Below, piece by piece: positions 43,941 to 52,653 of a stretch of DNA of 64,000 bases (positions within the stretch are counted from its first letter, which is position 1; each line of letters starts with the position of its first letter). The stretch comes from Microcoleus vaginatus_C (lineage in GTDB: Bacteria > Cyanobacteriota > Cyanobacteriia > Cyanobacteriales > Microcoleaceae). Position numbers and translations under genes: made by a program. Location of the stretch: the NCBI GenBank assembly GCA_040004035.1, contig JAMPLN010000028.1; one strand, given 5' to 3'. Under the pieces are notes generated by a model that saw nothing but the letters and a program-made list of their open reading frames with translations, was not told the DNA's origin and ran no database searches.

Positions 43941-44699
43941 ATGAAAAAACTCACAATAATGTCGATCGCCCTACTAATTTTTGCAGCAACTCTCGAACTG
44001 CCGAAGGTGGGGCTGCAACTAAGTGCGATCGGGCAAATAGAAACACCCCAACCCATCCAAACACCCCAACCCCTCCCAACACCCCAACCCATCCCAACAC
44101 CCCAAACAATCCCAACACCCCAACCCATCCCAACACCCCAACCACAAACACCCCAACAAATCCAAACACCCCAACAAATCCAAACACCCCCAATACAAAC
44201 ACCCCAACCAAAACCAGCCGACCCCAAAAACCTCGGCTACGTCTCCCCAGAATTTGCCGAAAATTTCTCCCAGCAACAAATCGACCAAATCAACGCCAAC
44301 GTCGAAATGCTGCTGCTAACTCAAAGCTGCTCCCGCTGCGACCTCCGAGCCGTAAAATTAGTTAACCTTAACTTAAAAAATCCCATCCTTACAGGATCAG
44401 ATTTATCAGATGCCAACCTCAGCGGTAGTCGCTTCGAGATCTCAGATTTTGTCAACACCAATCTAGCTCGCACAAACTTAAGCGGAGCCGAATTAGTAGG
44501 AGCGAGAATCAGCAACGCTAACCTCAGAAAAGCTAACTTGACAAAGACAAATCTAGACGGTGCAGACCTGCGATTTTCCGACTTGAGAGATGCCAATCTT
44601 TCCGATGCCAACCTCCGCAATGCTAATATAGATGGCGCTACTATCGATCGAGCAAGCATGGCCGGCACCACAATGCCAGACGGCAGGAAAAATCAATAA
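43941..44699 (+). CDS. Secreted pentapeptide repeat protein with Pro-Gln-Thr repeat stalk
   Basis: This protein has 252 residues. A signal peptide occupies 1-31 (MKKLTIMSIALLIFAATLEL). A low-complexity stalk follows at about 33-95 made of TPQPIP-type units. A 45-residue linker leads to CSRCDLRAVKLVNLNL and about 18 A(N/D)LxxA pentapeptides forming a beta-helix to the end (DGATIDRASM). The C-x2-C-D-L start of the helix is shared with other cyanobacterial pentapeptide proteins. ATG 43941 is preferred over an upstream start at 43908 because the signal peptide begins there. The stalk may hold the helix away from a membrane. Function unknown. Confidence 0.87.
   Translation: MKKLTIMSIALLIFAATLELPKVGLQLSAIGQIETPQPIQTPQPLPTPQPIPTPQTIPTPQPIPTPQPQTPQQIQTPQQIQTPPIQTPQPKPADPKNLGYVSPEFAENFSQQQIDQINANVEMLLLTQSCSRCDLRAVKLVNLNLKNPILTGSDLSDANLSGSRFEISDFVNTNLARTNLSGAELVGARISNANLRKANLTKTNLDGADLRFSDLRDANLSDANLRNANIDGATIDRASMAGTTMPDGRKNQ
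44042..44216. repeat. Coding 18-bp tandem repeats (CACCCCAACCCATCCCAA-type)
   Basis: About ten degenerate units, mostly 18 bp, encode TPQPIP. In-frame slippage would change the stalk length of the pentapeptide protein. Confidence 0.85.
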
Positions 44700-44734
44700 T
44701 ATAGCAGAAGGAAGTTCGGCAACGGATTCGCTCG

Positions 44735-44800
44735 ACGGATGTAACGGATGTAACGGATGTCAGTCCGATGTCCGTCGGAAGAAGGAAGAAGGAAGAAGGA
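44735..44800. repeat. CGGATGTAA nonamers and GGAAGAA runs
   Basis: Three CGGATGTAA-type units, a GATGTCCGTCGG stretch, then GAAGGAAGAAGGAAGAAGGA. The same composite as at 9161-9255. The whole 44700-45018 gap consists of this, a hairpin and a heptamer array. Confidence 0.75.
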
Positions 44801-44889
44801 AAATGCCTCGTTTCCTGGGCGATTGAAATCGCTTATTGTCAAACTTTTGTCCGCCTACGGGGACTGACTACAAGTTTTTTGATTCCTTG

Positions 44890-44910
44890 TTCCCAGGCTG
44901 TGCCTGGGAA
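44890..44910. repeat. Perfect hairpin TTCCCAGGC-TGT-GCCTGGGAA
   Basis: A nine-base-pair stem with a three-base loop. It stands between the end of the pentapeptide gene and the end of urtE (convergent), so it may serve as a terminator. Confidence 0.7.
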
Positions 44911-44930
44911 TAAATATCTAGAGACTCTGC

Positions 44931-45014
44931 CTCGTTTCCTCGTTTCCTCGTTTCCCTCTTCCCTCTTCCCTCTTCCCTCTTCCTTCTTCCCTCTTCCTTC
45001 TTCCCTCTTCCTTC
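44931..45014. repeat. Heptameric array, CTTCCCT/CTTCCTT and CTCGTTTC units
   Basis: A C/T-rich array running to within 5 bp of the urtE stop codon. Confidence 0.85.
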
Positions 45015-45018
45015 TGAA

Positions 45019-45717
45019 TCAAACAGCCAAAAACCTCTGAATCACCTCATCACTTAACTCGCTAGTGCTTCCAGAAGCCACAATCCCGCCTTTTTGCATA
45101 GCATAATACCAGTCAGCTTGCCGCACAAAATGCAAATGTTGCTCCACCAACAAAACAGAAATTCCCCTAGTCGCAACCACACGGCGCACCGCAGCTTCAA
45201 TATCTAAAATAATCGACGGCTGAATCCCCTCCGTAGGTTCATCCAAAACCAGCAACTGCGGCTCACCCATCAAAGCCCTAGCAATAGCTAACTGCTGCTG
45301 CTGTCCCCCGCTCAAATCACCTCCGAGGCGATCGAGCATAGTTTTCAAAACAGGAAATAAATCAAAAATTTCATCAGGAACTTCAGGATTTTTGATTTTG
45401 GTTGGTTTCGCTTCCAAACCTAACAATAAATTTTCTTTAACCGTCAAACGTGGAATAATTTCACGCCCTTGAGGCACATAACCAATTCCTAATCTAGCCC
45501 GCTGGTGAGTCAACTTAGAAACAATCGATTCTCCTCCAAAAGCAATAGTGCCACTGCGTGGTTGCAGCAACCCCATAATCGTTTTTAGCATAGTAGTTTT
45601 GCCAACACCATTGCGGCCGATTAAGCAAACCATTTGCCCCGCCATGACGCTTAAATCGACATCGCGCAAAATGTGACTTTCGCCGTAATAAACATTCAAA
45701 TTAGAAACTTGTAGCAT
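45019..45717 (-). CDS. urtE: Urea ABC transporter ATP-binding subunit UrtE
   Basis: This protein has 232 residues. ABC ATPase with Walker A GRNGVGKTT, signature LSGGQQQQLAIARAL and Walker B LLVLDEPTEGIQPSI, of the LivF subgroup. The sequence LNVYYGESHILRDVDLSV and the TEGIQPSI wording fit UrtE. Start ATG 45717 matches the family N-terminus; 13 upstream codons are discarded. Last gene of the urt run. UrtD-UrtE power the UrtBC channel for urea fed by UrtA. Confidence 0.93.
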   Translation of the reverse strand: MLQVSNLNVYYGESHILRDVDLSVMAGQMVCLIGRNGVGKTTMLKTIMGLLQPRSGTIAFGGESIVSKLTHQRARLGIGYVPQGREIIPRLTVKENLLLGLEAKPTKIKNPEVPDEIFDLFPVLKTMLDRLGGDLSGGQQQQLAIARALMGEPQLLVLDEPTEGIQPSIILDIEAAVRRVVATRGISVLLVEQHLHFVRQADWYYAMQKGGIVASGSTSELSDEVIQRFLAV

Positions 45718-45769
45718 AGTTTTTAATTGGTAATTGGACCGGGAAATTAGTAGCAACTAACAAATAACT

Positions 45770-45837
45770 TCTTCCGCCTTCCGTCTTCCGTCTTCCTTCT
45801 TCCTTCTTCCGTCTTCCGTCTTCCTTCTTCCTTCCTC
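45770..45837. repeat. Heptameric array, CTTCCGT/CTTCCTT units
   Basis: Fills the gap between urtD and urtE and ends at the urtD stop codon. Confidence 0.85.
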
Positions 45838-46584
45838 TTACTCTTCCGGTTTTCCCAAATATACCTCAATTACCCGATCGTCATTTTGCACCTCATCCAT
45901 AGTCCCCTCACACAAAACCGAACCCTGATGCAACACCGTCACCTGCCGCGCAATTTGCCGCACAAACTCCATATCGTGTTCAATTACCAACACCGAATGA
46001 CTTTCGGCCAACGAAATCAGCAACTCACCAGTTAACATCGTTTCCTCATCCGTCAAACCCGCCACAGGTTCATCTACCAACAACAAATCAGGAGATTGAG
46101 CCACCAACATTCCAATTTCCAACCATTGCTTTTCCCCGTGAGAAAGCAAACCCGCCGAAATATCAGCCTTAGCAACTAAACCAATTGTTTCTAACAAACC
46201 CGCAACCGTGCGTTTTTCAGCAGCCGAAGCAGGCTGGAACAAAGTCGAAAAAACATTTTTATGGCGGCTGCAAGACAATTCCAAATTTTCGCGTGGCGTT
46301 AAATTCAAGTAAACTCGTGGCGTCTGAAACTTTCGACCAATTCCCAAGCGCGAAATCCTATCTTCCGACAACTTGCGTAAATTTTGTCCCTTAAATAACA
46401 CCCTGCCCTCTGTCGGCTGCACCTTCCCGGTAATTGAATCGAGAAAAGTTGTTTTCCCCGCACCATTGGGGCCAATAATAACTCGCAGTTCGCCCGCATC
46501 CATACTAAAATTTAAACCGTTTATGGCTTTAAAACCATCAAAACTAACAGTCAAGTTTTCTATTTCTAATACTTTTACATTCAT
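45838..46584 (-). CDS. urtD: Urea ABC transporter ATP-binding subunit UrtD
   Basis: This protein has 248 residues. LivG-type ATPase: Walker A GPNGAGKTTF, the typical RISRLGIGRKFQTPRVY segment, signature LSHGEKQWLEIGMLV and Walker B LLLVDEPVAGLTDEE. The LSHGEKQ signature in place of LSGGQ is the UrtD/LivG form. Start ATG 46584. It is separated from urtC by an unrelated AIM24-family gene on the same strand. Confidence 0.93.
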   Translation of the reverse strand: MNVKVLEIENLTVSFDGFKAINGLNFSMDAGELRVIIGPNGAGKTTFLDSITGKVQPTEGRVLFKGQNLRKLSEDRISRLGIGRKFQTPRVYLNLTPRENLELSCSRHKNVFSTLFQPASAAEKRTVAGLLETIGLVAKADISAGLLSHGEKQWLEIGMLVAQSPDLLLVDEPVAGLTDEETMLTGELLISLAESHSVLVIEHDMEFVRQIARQVTVLHQGSVLCEGTMDEVQNDDRVIEVYLGKPEE

Positions 46585-46724
46585 AATTAGCAATTAACTC
46601 ACTACACTAAGGGACAACAACCCATACCTTTTGTAGGTGCGGAAGGCAAATATCCTCCCTTATTAAGGAGACTTTCTCTCCTTCCCTGACACCATACTTA
46701 CTACTTTTTGCTGGCAGTTTACTC

Positions 46725-47447
46725 TCAAGTAAAACTGCTAGAACTGCTCGACACTGGAGATGGAGCTGCAGCCATAATTCGCTCAGCTAACTTCGATAGC
46801 GGCAGACTTTGCAAATACACTTTTCCAGGCCCGGTTAGCTTGACTAAAAACAAGCCTTCGCCGCCAAATAGAGCATTTTTAAAGCCGCCCACAAACTGAA
46901 TATCGTAATCTACAGTCGGCGCAAAAGCTACCAAACAACCAGTGTCCGCTCGCAACACTTCGCCAACTCCCAAATTTTTCTCAACTATTGTTCCTCCCGC
47001 ATGAACAAAAGCTAGCCCGTCACCCTGCAACTTTTGCAGAATAAAGCCTTCTCCGCCAAAGAAACCTGCACCCAGCCGCTTGGTGAAAGCTACCTCAATT
47101 TCAATGCCGTTGGCCGCACAGAGAAATGAGTCTTTTTGACACAAAAACTTACCGCCAAGTTGGCCTAAATCTAGGGGAATTACTTTACCCGGATAGGGGG
47201 CGGCAAAAGCGACGCGGGCCTTACGATTTCCGGCGTTGACAAAGGTGGTAATGAAAAAACCCGCTCCTGTGAGCATCCGTTTGAAACCTTGAAATAAGCC
47301 CCCGCCTGTGGATGTTTGCATTTGGATGTCGCCTTCCATGTATGTCATGGTTCCAGCTTCAGCCCTGACGCCTTCTCTGGGGTCGAGTTCAATCTCGATG
47401 AGTTGCAAATCGTCGCCGTAGATTTTGTAGTCAATAATATCTGCCAT
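46725..47447 (-). CDS. TIGR00266/AIM24 family protein inside the urt run
   Basis: This protein has 240 residues. A glycine-rich all-beta protein with the family marks GVRAEAGTMTYMEGDIQMQT, GGGLFQGFKRMLTGAGFFIT, then GKVIPLDLGQ, FLCQKDSFLCAANGIE and FFGGEGFILQKLQGDGLAFV. It ends in a Ser run (SSSSSS). The AIM24 family is named for a yeast mitochondrial protein; its bacterial function is unknown. It lies on the same strand between urtC and urtD (gaps 190 and 140 bp), so it is probably transcribed with the urea genes. It is not part of the known transporter. Confidence 0.88.
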   Translation of the reverse strand: MADIIDYKIYGDDLQLIEIELDPREGVRAEAGTMTYMEGDIQMQTSTGGGLFQGFKRMLTGAGFFITTFVNAGNRKARVAFAAPYPGKVIPLDLGQLGGKFLCQKDSFLCAANGIEIEVAFTKRLGAGFFGGEGFILQKLQGDGLAFVHAGGTIVEKNLGVGEVLRADTGCLVAFAPTVDYDIQFVGGFKNALFGGEGLFLVKLTGPGKVYLQSLPLSKLAERIMAAAPSPVSSSSSSFT

Positions 47448-47637
47448 ATGTTGCCCCTCAAGTTAAAGAACGAAGCTACTTGCTACGGATATCTAAGTAG
47501 GTGGACATATATATTGCGTCTCCTCAGACCGAGATAAATGCAGCGTTTGCCAAGTCGATTGCGATTGCTTTGTTTGTCTGTTGTAGGTGACATTTATTTA
47601 TGTCAGCATCCTTCTAAATTACACGATATTTTTGCAC

Positions 47638-48780
47638 TCAATGTTCAAGTTCTTCTTTTTCGAGCTGCACTTGGGGGTCTTGTTCCAGGCTGGGGTAAGT
47701 AGATACGTACTTCGGTTTTCTGAACAAGCTGCGGATTTGGTCGAAACTTTGATCTTGCAGCCATCCGACTATGCCGTCGGGCAGGACTGTTACTACTATT
47801 AAGAATAGCGCACCTTGGAAAAATAGCCACACTTCGGGAAATTGCTCGCTCAAGAAACTCTTGCCAAAGTTGACTAGCAGCGCTCCTAATATTGCTCCAG
47901 ATAATGTGGCGCGACCTCCCACTGCGACCCAGATTACCATTTCAATTGAAAAGGCAATATCCATTGCTTTTGGCGAAATAATTCCGGTTTGTACGGTAAA
48001 TAATGCGCCTGCAATCCCGGCTAAACCGGCGGAAATTGCAAAGACTAAAACTTTGTAGCCTGTGGGATTGTAACCTGAGAAACGCAGGCGCACTTCGTCG
48101 TCGCGAATGGCTACTAGCAGGCGGCCGAAACGCCCGCTGGTCAGCCATCGGCAGAGGGCGTAAGTTGCTGCTAGAAATAGTATGGTGAGAATGTAGAAAA
48201 TATATTGAGTATCTCGGTCATTGACTGTGGCTCCGAACAGGGTTTTAAAGTCGGTGAGTCCATTAGTGCCGTTAATCAGTTTTTGCTGACCGTTAAAGAA
48301 GTTGAAAAATACAATGGTTGCTGCTTGGGTAAGAATTGAAAAGTAAACGCCTCGAATTCGATTGCGGAATACTAAATAACCTAAAAGTGCACCCAAGAGG
48401 GCGGGGATGAGAACTACTGCTAATGCTGAGAAGGGAAATGAATAAAATGGTTGCCAAAACCAGGGGAGTTCGGTAACGCCGTAGAGGTTCATAAATTCTG
48501 GCAATTGACTGCTGGCGGTTGGGGGAATTTGCAGTTTTAGGTGCATGGCGAAGGCGTAGCCGCCGATCGCAAAAAACACCCCATGCCCTAAACTAAGTAA
48601 ACCGGTGTATCCCCAAATCAAGTCTATGCCGAGGGCTGCAATTGCTAGTGCTAAAAATCGCCCCAATTGATTGAGCCGAACGTCGGGGAGTATTCCTGGG
48701 ATGAGTAATATGAATGTAAGGGCGATCGCGCTGACAATTGCCGCTTCTTTTAGCCAGGGTTTTTGATGTGTTTTCTGCAT
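47638..48780 (-). CDS. urtC: Urea ABC transporter permease UrtC
   Basis: This 380-residue integral membrane protein is of the LivM type with about ten helices. Marks: IWGYTGLLSLGHGVFFAIGG, FRNRIRGVYFSILTQA, RLLVAIRDDEVRLRFSGYNP (the EAA-like loop contacting the ATPases), and GRATLSGAILGALLVNFGKS. The cytoplasmic C-terminal tail is acidic. It begins 27 bp after the urtB stop, so tightly co-transcribed. Confidence 0.94.
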   Translation of the reverse strand: MQKTHQKPWLKEAAIVSAIALTFILLIPGILPDVRLNQLGRFLALAIAALGIDLIWGYTGLLSLGHGVFFAIGGYAFAMHLKLQIPPTASSQLPEFMNLYGVTELPWFWQPFYSFPFSALAVVLIPALLGALLGYLVFRNRIRGVYFSILTQAATIVFFNFFNGQQKLINGTNGLTDFKTLFGATVNDRDTQYIFYILTILFLAATYALCRWLTSGRFGRLLVAIRDDEVRLRFSGYNPTGYKVLVFAISAGLAGIAGALFTVQTGIISPKAMDIAFSIEMVIWVAVGGRATLSGAILGALLVNFGKSFLSEQFPEVWLFFQGALFLIVVTVLPDGIVGWLQDQSFDQIRSLFRKPKYVSTYPSLEQDPQVQLEKEELEH

Positions 48781-48807
48781 TTTTCGCTACACTCGCAGTT
48801 GTAATTT

Positions 48808-49962
48808 TTAATTTTCTACCGTCCGCCCTTTTTGCGGGAAAATCCCTCCCGGCTTCACTTGCAGAAAAGCCATAATTAAGGCGAATACCATTACTTTTGC
48901 CATGCTGGTTGTGGCGAAAAATGTGAAGAAGTCGGCTAAAGGCTTGATAGGAGCGAACATTAATGCTAAGGTTCCCGAACCGATCAGGTAATTTGCAGTG
49001 CCGATCGCGATCGCAGCAACTACACTCCCCACAATCTTGCCGACACCGCCCACAACCACCACCATAAACGTATCGACTATATAATTTTGTCCGGTATTTG
49101 ACCCTACCGAACCGATCAAACTAATCGCGCACCCAGCGACACCTGCCAACCCCGAACCCAAAGCAAAAGTCAGCGCGTCTACTTGTTCGGTAGGAATTCC
49201 CAAACACGCACTCATGCTGCGATTTTGGGTCACGGATCTAATCCGCAATCCCCACACAGACTTTTGCAAAAATAGGTAAATTCCCGCCAAACAAATTCCG
49301 GTCAAGAAAATAATAAAAATTCGGGCGTAGGGCAACTGAAAATTGCCCAGCGGTATCCCGCCCCGCAACCATTTCGGTGCAGTTACGTCCACATTTTGAG
49401 CACCAAACCAAGGTTGAGTTACGGCCAGTTTGTAAGTTTGCCCTAAAAAGGCGCTCACCGCCCAGGAAATACCCAAAGATAAAGGCAAAATTAGGGCGAT
49501 AATTTTGCTGCGAATGCGATCGAAATCCCTGCGAGATTTCAGCACCCGCAAACCGCCAAAAAACAGCAAACAAAACACCGCAATCCCAATTACCAGCACC
49601 CAACTGACGCTGCGGACAAACTGCTGCAAAATTAAACTTACGCCCCAAGTTGCTAGCAAAGTTTCTAGCGGCCGCCCGTAAAGATAGCGAATCACTCCGC
49701 GTTCGAGAATTAATCCTACCAATGCAGCTACTAAAAAAGCTAAGGGAATCGCAAATAAAATATAGGTTTCAAAAGCAAACCCTCCCATACCTTTGAAGAC
49801 ATTTTGCACCACGAAAGTTGTATAAGCCCCCAGCATCATCAACTCACCATGAGCCATATTAATCACGCCCATCAGCCCGAAAATAATCGCTAGTCCCAGG
49901 GCTGCAATTAGTAAAACTGCGCCGATGCTAATGCCGTTAAATAAACCATCTAATATCGCCAC
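48808..49962 (-). CDS. urtB: Urea ABC transporter permease UrtB
   Basis: This 384-residue LivH-type permease starts with GTG at 49962 (AILDGLFNGISIGAVLLI). Marks: GLMGVINMAHGELMMLGAYT, LYGRPLETLLATWGVSLILQ, RSVTQNRSMSACLGI and VVVGGVGKIVGSVVAAIAIG. It forms the channel with UrtC. A MITE-like element lies between it and urtA. Confidence 0.94.
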   Translation of the reverse strand: MAILDGLFNGISIGAVLLIAALGLAIIFGLMGVINMAHGELMMLGAYTTFVVQNVFKGMGGFAFETYILFAIPLAFLVAALVGLILERGVIRYLYGRPLETLLATWGVSLILQQFVRSVSWVLVIGIAVFCLLFFGGLRVLKSRRDFDRIRSKIIALILPLSLGISWAVSAFLGQTYKLAVTQPWFGAQNVDVTAPKWLRGGIPLGNFQLPYARIFIIFLTGICLAGIYLFLQKSVWGLRIRSVTQNRSMSACLGIPTEQVDALTFALGSGLAGVAGCAISLIGSVGSNTGQNYIVDTFMVVVVGGVGKIVGSVVAAIAIGTANYLIGSGTLALMFAPIKPLADFFTFFATTSMAKVMVFALIMAFLQVKPGGIFPQKGRTVEN

Positions 49963-50083
49963 TTTTGTTACTCCTGCATCAAGTGGGTTAACTTTGTTCG
50001 CCGATAATTCGGGGCGGATATTACCCCCTTGGTGTCAACTTAGAACTAAAACCCTCTGTATATTTCGCTTGTAGCCGAGTCTC

Positions 50084-50207
50084 GATCCCCCTAAATCCCC
50101 CTTAATAAGGGGGACTTTGAAGAGTCCAGTTCCCCCTGATTAAGGGAGTAAGGATTGACGAAAGAATGCTCTTACTCCCCCCTTATTAAGGGGGGCCGGG
50201 GGGGATC
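50084..50207. mobile_element. MITE-like palindromic element, GATCCCCCTAAATCCCCCTT family
   Basis: The left end GATCCCCCTAAATCCCCCTT continues AATAAGGGGG; the right end CCCCCCTTATTAAGGGGGGC continues CGGGGGGGATC. The ends are inverse copies, each with an internal CCCCTTA/TAAGGGG palindrome. 124 bp, no coding capacity. This sequence type is widely dispersed in filamentous cyanobacteria. The rest of the 49963-50283 gap is unremarkable. Confidence 0.8.
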
Positions 50208-50283
50208 TCCGGGTTTAAAGACACGCCCTAGGGGCAATCGAAGATACGCTGCCAACGTTAACAAAATTGGTATTACCTACTTA

Positions 50284-51603
50284 TCAAGCTTGGAATTTGC
50301 CACCTTTTGCGGGGTCTGACCAATCGCAAGAAAAGCCTTTTGTTTCAGCGACAAATTGATTCCAAGGCACGGGTTTCACTGCTGCTGGTGTAGCAAAAGC
50401 GATGTTAAACAAACCGTCTTCTCTCACTTCGCCCAACCGCACAAATTTAGAAAGGTGATGGTTAACATCCATCGTTACTGTGCCCCCTGGCGCGTCAAAA
50501 GTTTGACCCAAAGCTGCTGCCCGCACTTTTTCCAAATCGTCGGCTGTCCCAGCTTTTTCGACGGCTTGCTTCCACAGGTAAACCATGATGTAAGCTGCTT
50601 CCATCGGGTCGTTAGTCACTCTATCGTTGCCGTATTTTGCTTTGAAAGCTTGCACAAATTTTGTATTAGCAGGAGATTCCACAGTCATGAAGTAATTCCA
50701 GGCGGCGTAATGACCTTTAAGATATTCTACGCCGATCGCCTTTACTTCTTCTTCGGCAATACTGACAGACATTGACGGATATTTGTCCGGCCCCAAACCT
50801 GCACCCTGCAACTGTTTGAAAAATGCTACGTTGCTGTCGCCGTTGAGAGAATTGAAAATGACGCCACCGTCTGGCAAAGCTGCCTTAATTTTAGTAATAA
50901 TTGGCGTGACTTCTGTCCCGCCCAAAGGAATGTAATCTTCCCCAACTAATTCGCCGCCTTTGGCTGCTAGCTGTGCCTTGATAATGGTATTTGCCGTGCG
51001 GGGGAAAACGTAGTCAGACCCGACTAAGAAGAATTTTTTCCCTTTATTTTCTAGCAGCCAGTCCACTGCTGGTTCGATTTGTTGGTTCGGGGCAGCCCCA
51101 GTATAAAAGATATTCTTGGAACACTCTTGACCCTCGTATTGTACGGGATACCAGAGCATATGATTTTTTTCTTCAAATACTGGCAATACTGCTTTGCGGC
51201 TGGCGGATGTCCAACAGCCGAAGACGGCGACAACTTTATCTTGGTCGATCAATTTTTTGGCTTTTTCGGCAAAAGTCGGCCAGTCTGAGTTGCCATCTTC
51301 TATTACTGCTTCGATTTGTTTTCCGAGGACACCCCCAGCTTTATTAATTTCTTCGATCGCTAATTGTTCGGCATCGACAACGCTTTTTTCACTGATTGAC
51401 ATCGTGCCGCTCAAGGAATGCAAAATTCCTACTTTGATCGTGTTTCCGCCCCCGGCTGCTGCTGGTGTAGTTCCTGTTGATGTGGGAGAAGCGGCGGGAG
51501 TTGCTGTTGGAGTTGGAGTTCTACAAGCTTTGAGAAATAAACTTGATGTTAGGGTAGCAGAACTGTATAAAATAAATTTCCGCCGATTGAATCGCTTTGT
51601 CAT
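50284..51603 (-). CDS. urtA: Urea ABC transporter substrate-binding lipoprotein UrtA
   Basis: This protein has 439 residues. The N-terminus has a twin-Arg motif (NRRKFIL) and a lipobox ending LKAC (Cys27), so the protein is probably exported folded and lipid-anchored. A Thr/Pro/Ala linker (about 28-52) follows, then the type I periplasmic binding fold: KVGILHSLSGTMSISEKSVV, AVFGCWTSASRKAVLPVFEE, NHMLWYPVQYEGQECSKNIF, and FNSLNGDSNVAFFKQL. The WYPVQYEGQE wording is typical of UrtA. First gene of the operon, with an NtcA promoter 64-105 bp upstream. Confidence 0.95.
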   Translation of the reverse strand: MTKRFNRRKFILYSSATLTSSLFLKACRTPTPTATPAASPTSTGTTPAAAGGGNTIKVGILHSLSGTMSISEKSVVDAEQLAIEEINKAGGVLGKQIEAVIEDGNSDWPTFAEKAKKLIDQDKVVAVFGCWTSASRKAVLPVFEEKNHMLWYPVQYEGQECSKNIFYTGAAPNQQIEPAVDWLLENKGKKFFLVGSDYVFPRTANTIIKAQLAAKGGELVGEDYIPLGGTEVTPIITKIKAALPDGGVIFNSLNGDSNVAFFKQLQGAGLGPDKYPSMSVSIAEEEVKAIGVEYLKGHYAAWNYFMTVESPANTKFVQAFKAKYGNDRVTNDPMEAAYIMVYLWKQAVEKAGTADDLEKVRAAALGQTFDAPGGTVTMDVNHHLSKFVRLGEVREDGLFNIAFATPAAVKPVPWNQFVAETKGFSCDWSDPAKGGKFQA

Positions 51604-51666
51604 TTTTTCTTGTTACTCTTGAATAGATGAGTCAGATGATTGAGAATAATAACACATAGCGACTTG

Positions 51667-51708
51667 ATATTAAGACTCTCTTAATAAGATAGTTGTATTT
51701 TTGGATAC
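51667..51708 (-). promoter_or_regulatory. NtcA-activated promoter of the urt operon
   Basis: The palindrome TGTA-TTTTTGGA-TACA spans 51694-51709 with GTA-N8-TAC at 51695-51708. Read on the minus strand, exactly 22 bases separate it from TAATAT (51672-51667), matching GTA-N8-TAC-N22-TAN3T. Predicted start of transcription is near 51660, about 57 bp before the urtA ATG. Direct sequence match to the consensus; NtcA control of urt genes is known in other cyanobacteria. Confidence 0.88.
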
Positions 51709-51709
51709 A

Positions 51710-52190
51710 AAATTTATTATTAAGTAAATTAAAGTTTAAGGAGAATTTTCAACAATTTACAGTACAGCCTCTCAAAATGGTGGCGATCGCACTGCGCTTT
51801 GAGTACGATCGGACTTGTGTAAATCACCCTGATTGTCGAATAACAACTTATTTGTGGCTTTAACAAATTAATGCCGTCTGACTACGATGAGCTGAAGTCC
51901 TTGCTATCTAAGGATTAGAGCAGCTTTTCTCACACCGAAATTACAGCACTCACTTGAACAGGCTCGTTGTCGCTATTTAAACTTTGGACAACTTCTGTGT
52001 CGCTTCTTAAAAAACGAGACTTGCAAAAATTACGGCAGCGTCTAACAAATTAAGCTTGATTGTTTGAAAAAACAGCTTAAAATGTTGATTAGACAATCAA
52101 ACTCCTTTTCATGCGTGCTGGTAATAGGAGATTGTACTCGATCGAGTTCCGTTGAGGCGATCGCTCCCTTCAAAGCCATTGCAGGAAAGC
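51710..52190. other. Intergenic stretch between the urt promoter and the queC remnant
   Basis: No gene recognised. Isolated HIP1-like sites and a frame on the minus strand (52042-52257) that is antisense to the queC remnant. May hold further debris of the queC 5' half, but nothing is recognisable. Confidence 0.5.
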
Positions 52191-52653
52191 CAGACGCTTT
52201 TTGGCGCGAGTACCCTCGATCAAATCTCCGAAAGCATCCCGATAACCTACCTCCCACCGTAGAATACTCCTAAGTTTTGGCGTCGCCAGGGCTGCAACTC
52301 TCAACGCCGATCGCGTTTACATTGGCGTCAACGCTTTAGACTATTCGGTCTATCGAGACTGTCGCCCCGATTATATTCAAGCCATGCAAGAAGTATTGCG
52401 GTTAGGGACAAAACAAGGGAGAGAAGGCGAAGCAATTTCTATCTCAACACCGCTGATTGAGCTAAACAAGACAGAAATCATTAAATTAGGCAATAATTGG
52501 AGAGTGCCTTCGGAAAAAACTTAGTCTTGTGACGCCGACGGTGAAGTTACTTGTGGCGTTTGCGATTCATGTCAGTTACCACGGGCAGCGTTTAAGGAGT
52601 TAGGTTTACAAGATCCGCTGCCTTACGCTCCCAACCCAAACACCGATCAATAA
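52191..52653 (+). pseudogene. queC: Decayed 7-cyano-7-deazaguanine synthase (queC) remnant
   Basis: From 52191 one frame reads STLDQISESIPITYLPP then TAG followed by NT, matching the QueC region before ARNTIFLSFAL. After a frameshift near 52268 the reading continues LSFGVARAATLNADRVYIGV, NALDYSVYRDCRPDYIQAMQ, VLRLGTKQGREGEAI, TPLIELNKTEIIKLGNNW and VPSEKT, then TAG at 52522 where Trp is expected. It goes on SCDADGEVTCGVCDSCQ (three of the four zinc cysteines in place) to TAA at 52651. The N-terminal ATP-binding SGGLDSS half is absent. QueC makes preQ0 in queuosine synthesis; this copy cannot be functional. Confidence 0.9.

Noticed and set aside
43931..44288. Gly/Trp/Val-rich minus-strand frames opposite the pentapeptide gene
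   Set aside because: They are the reverse reading of the coding 18-bp repeats; the plus-strand gene has a signal peptide and pentapeptides.
52042..52257. Minus-strand frame next to the queC remnant
   Set aside because: Overlaps and is antisense to the pseudogene; no recognisable sequence.
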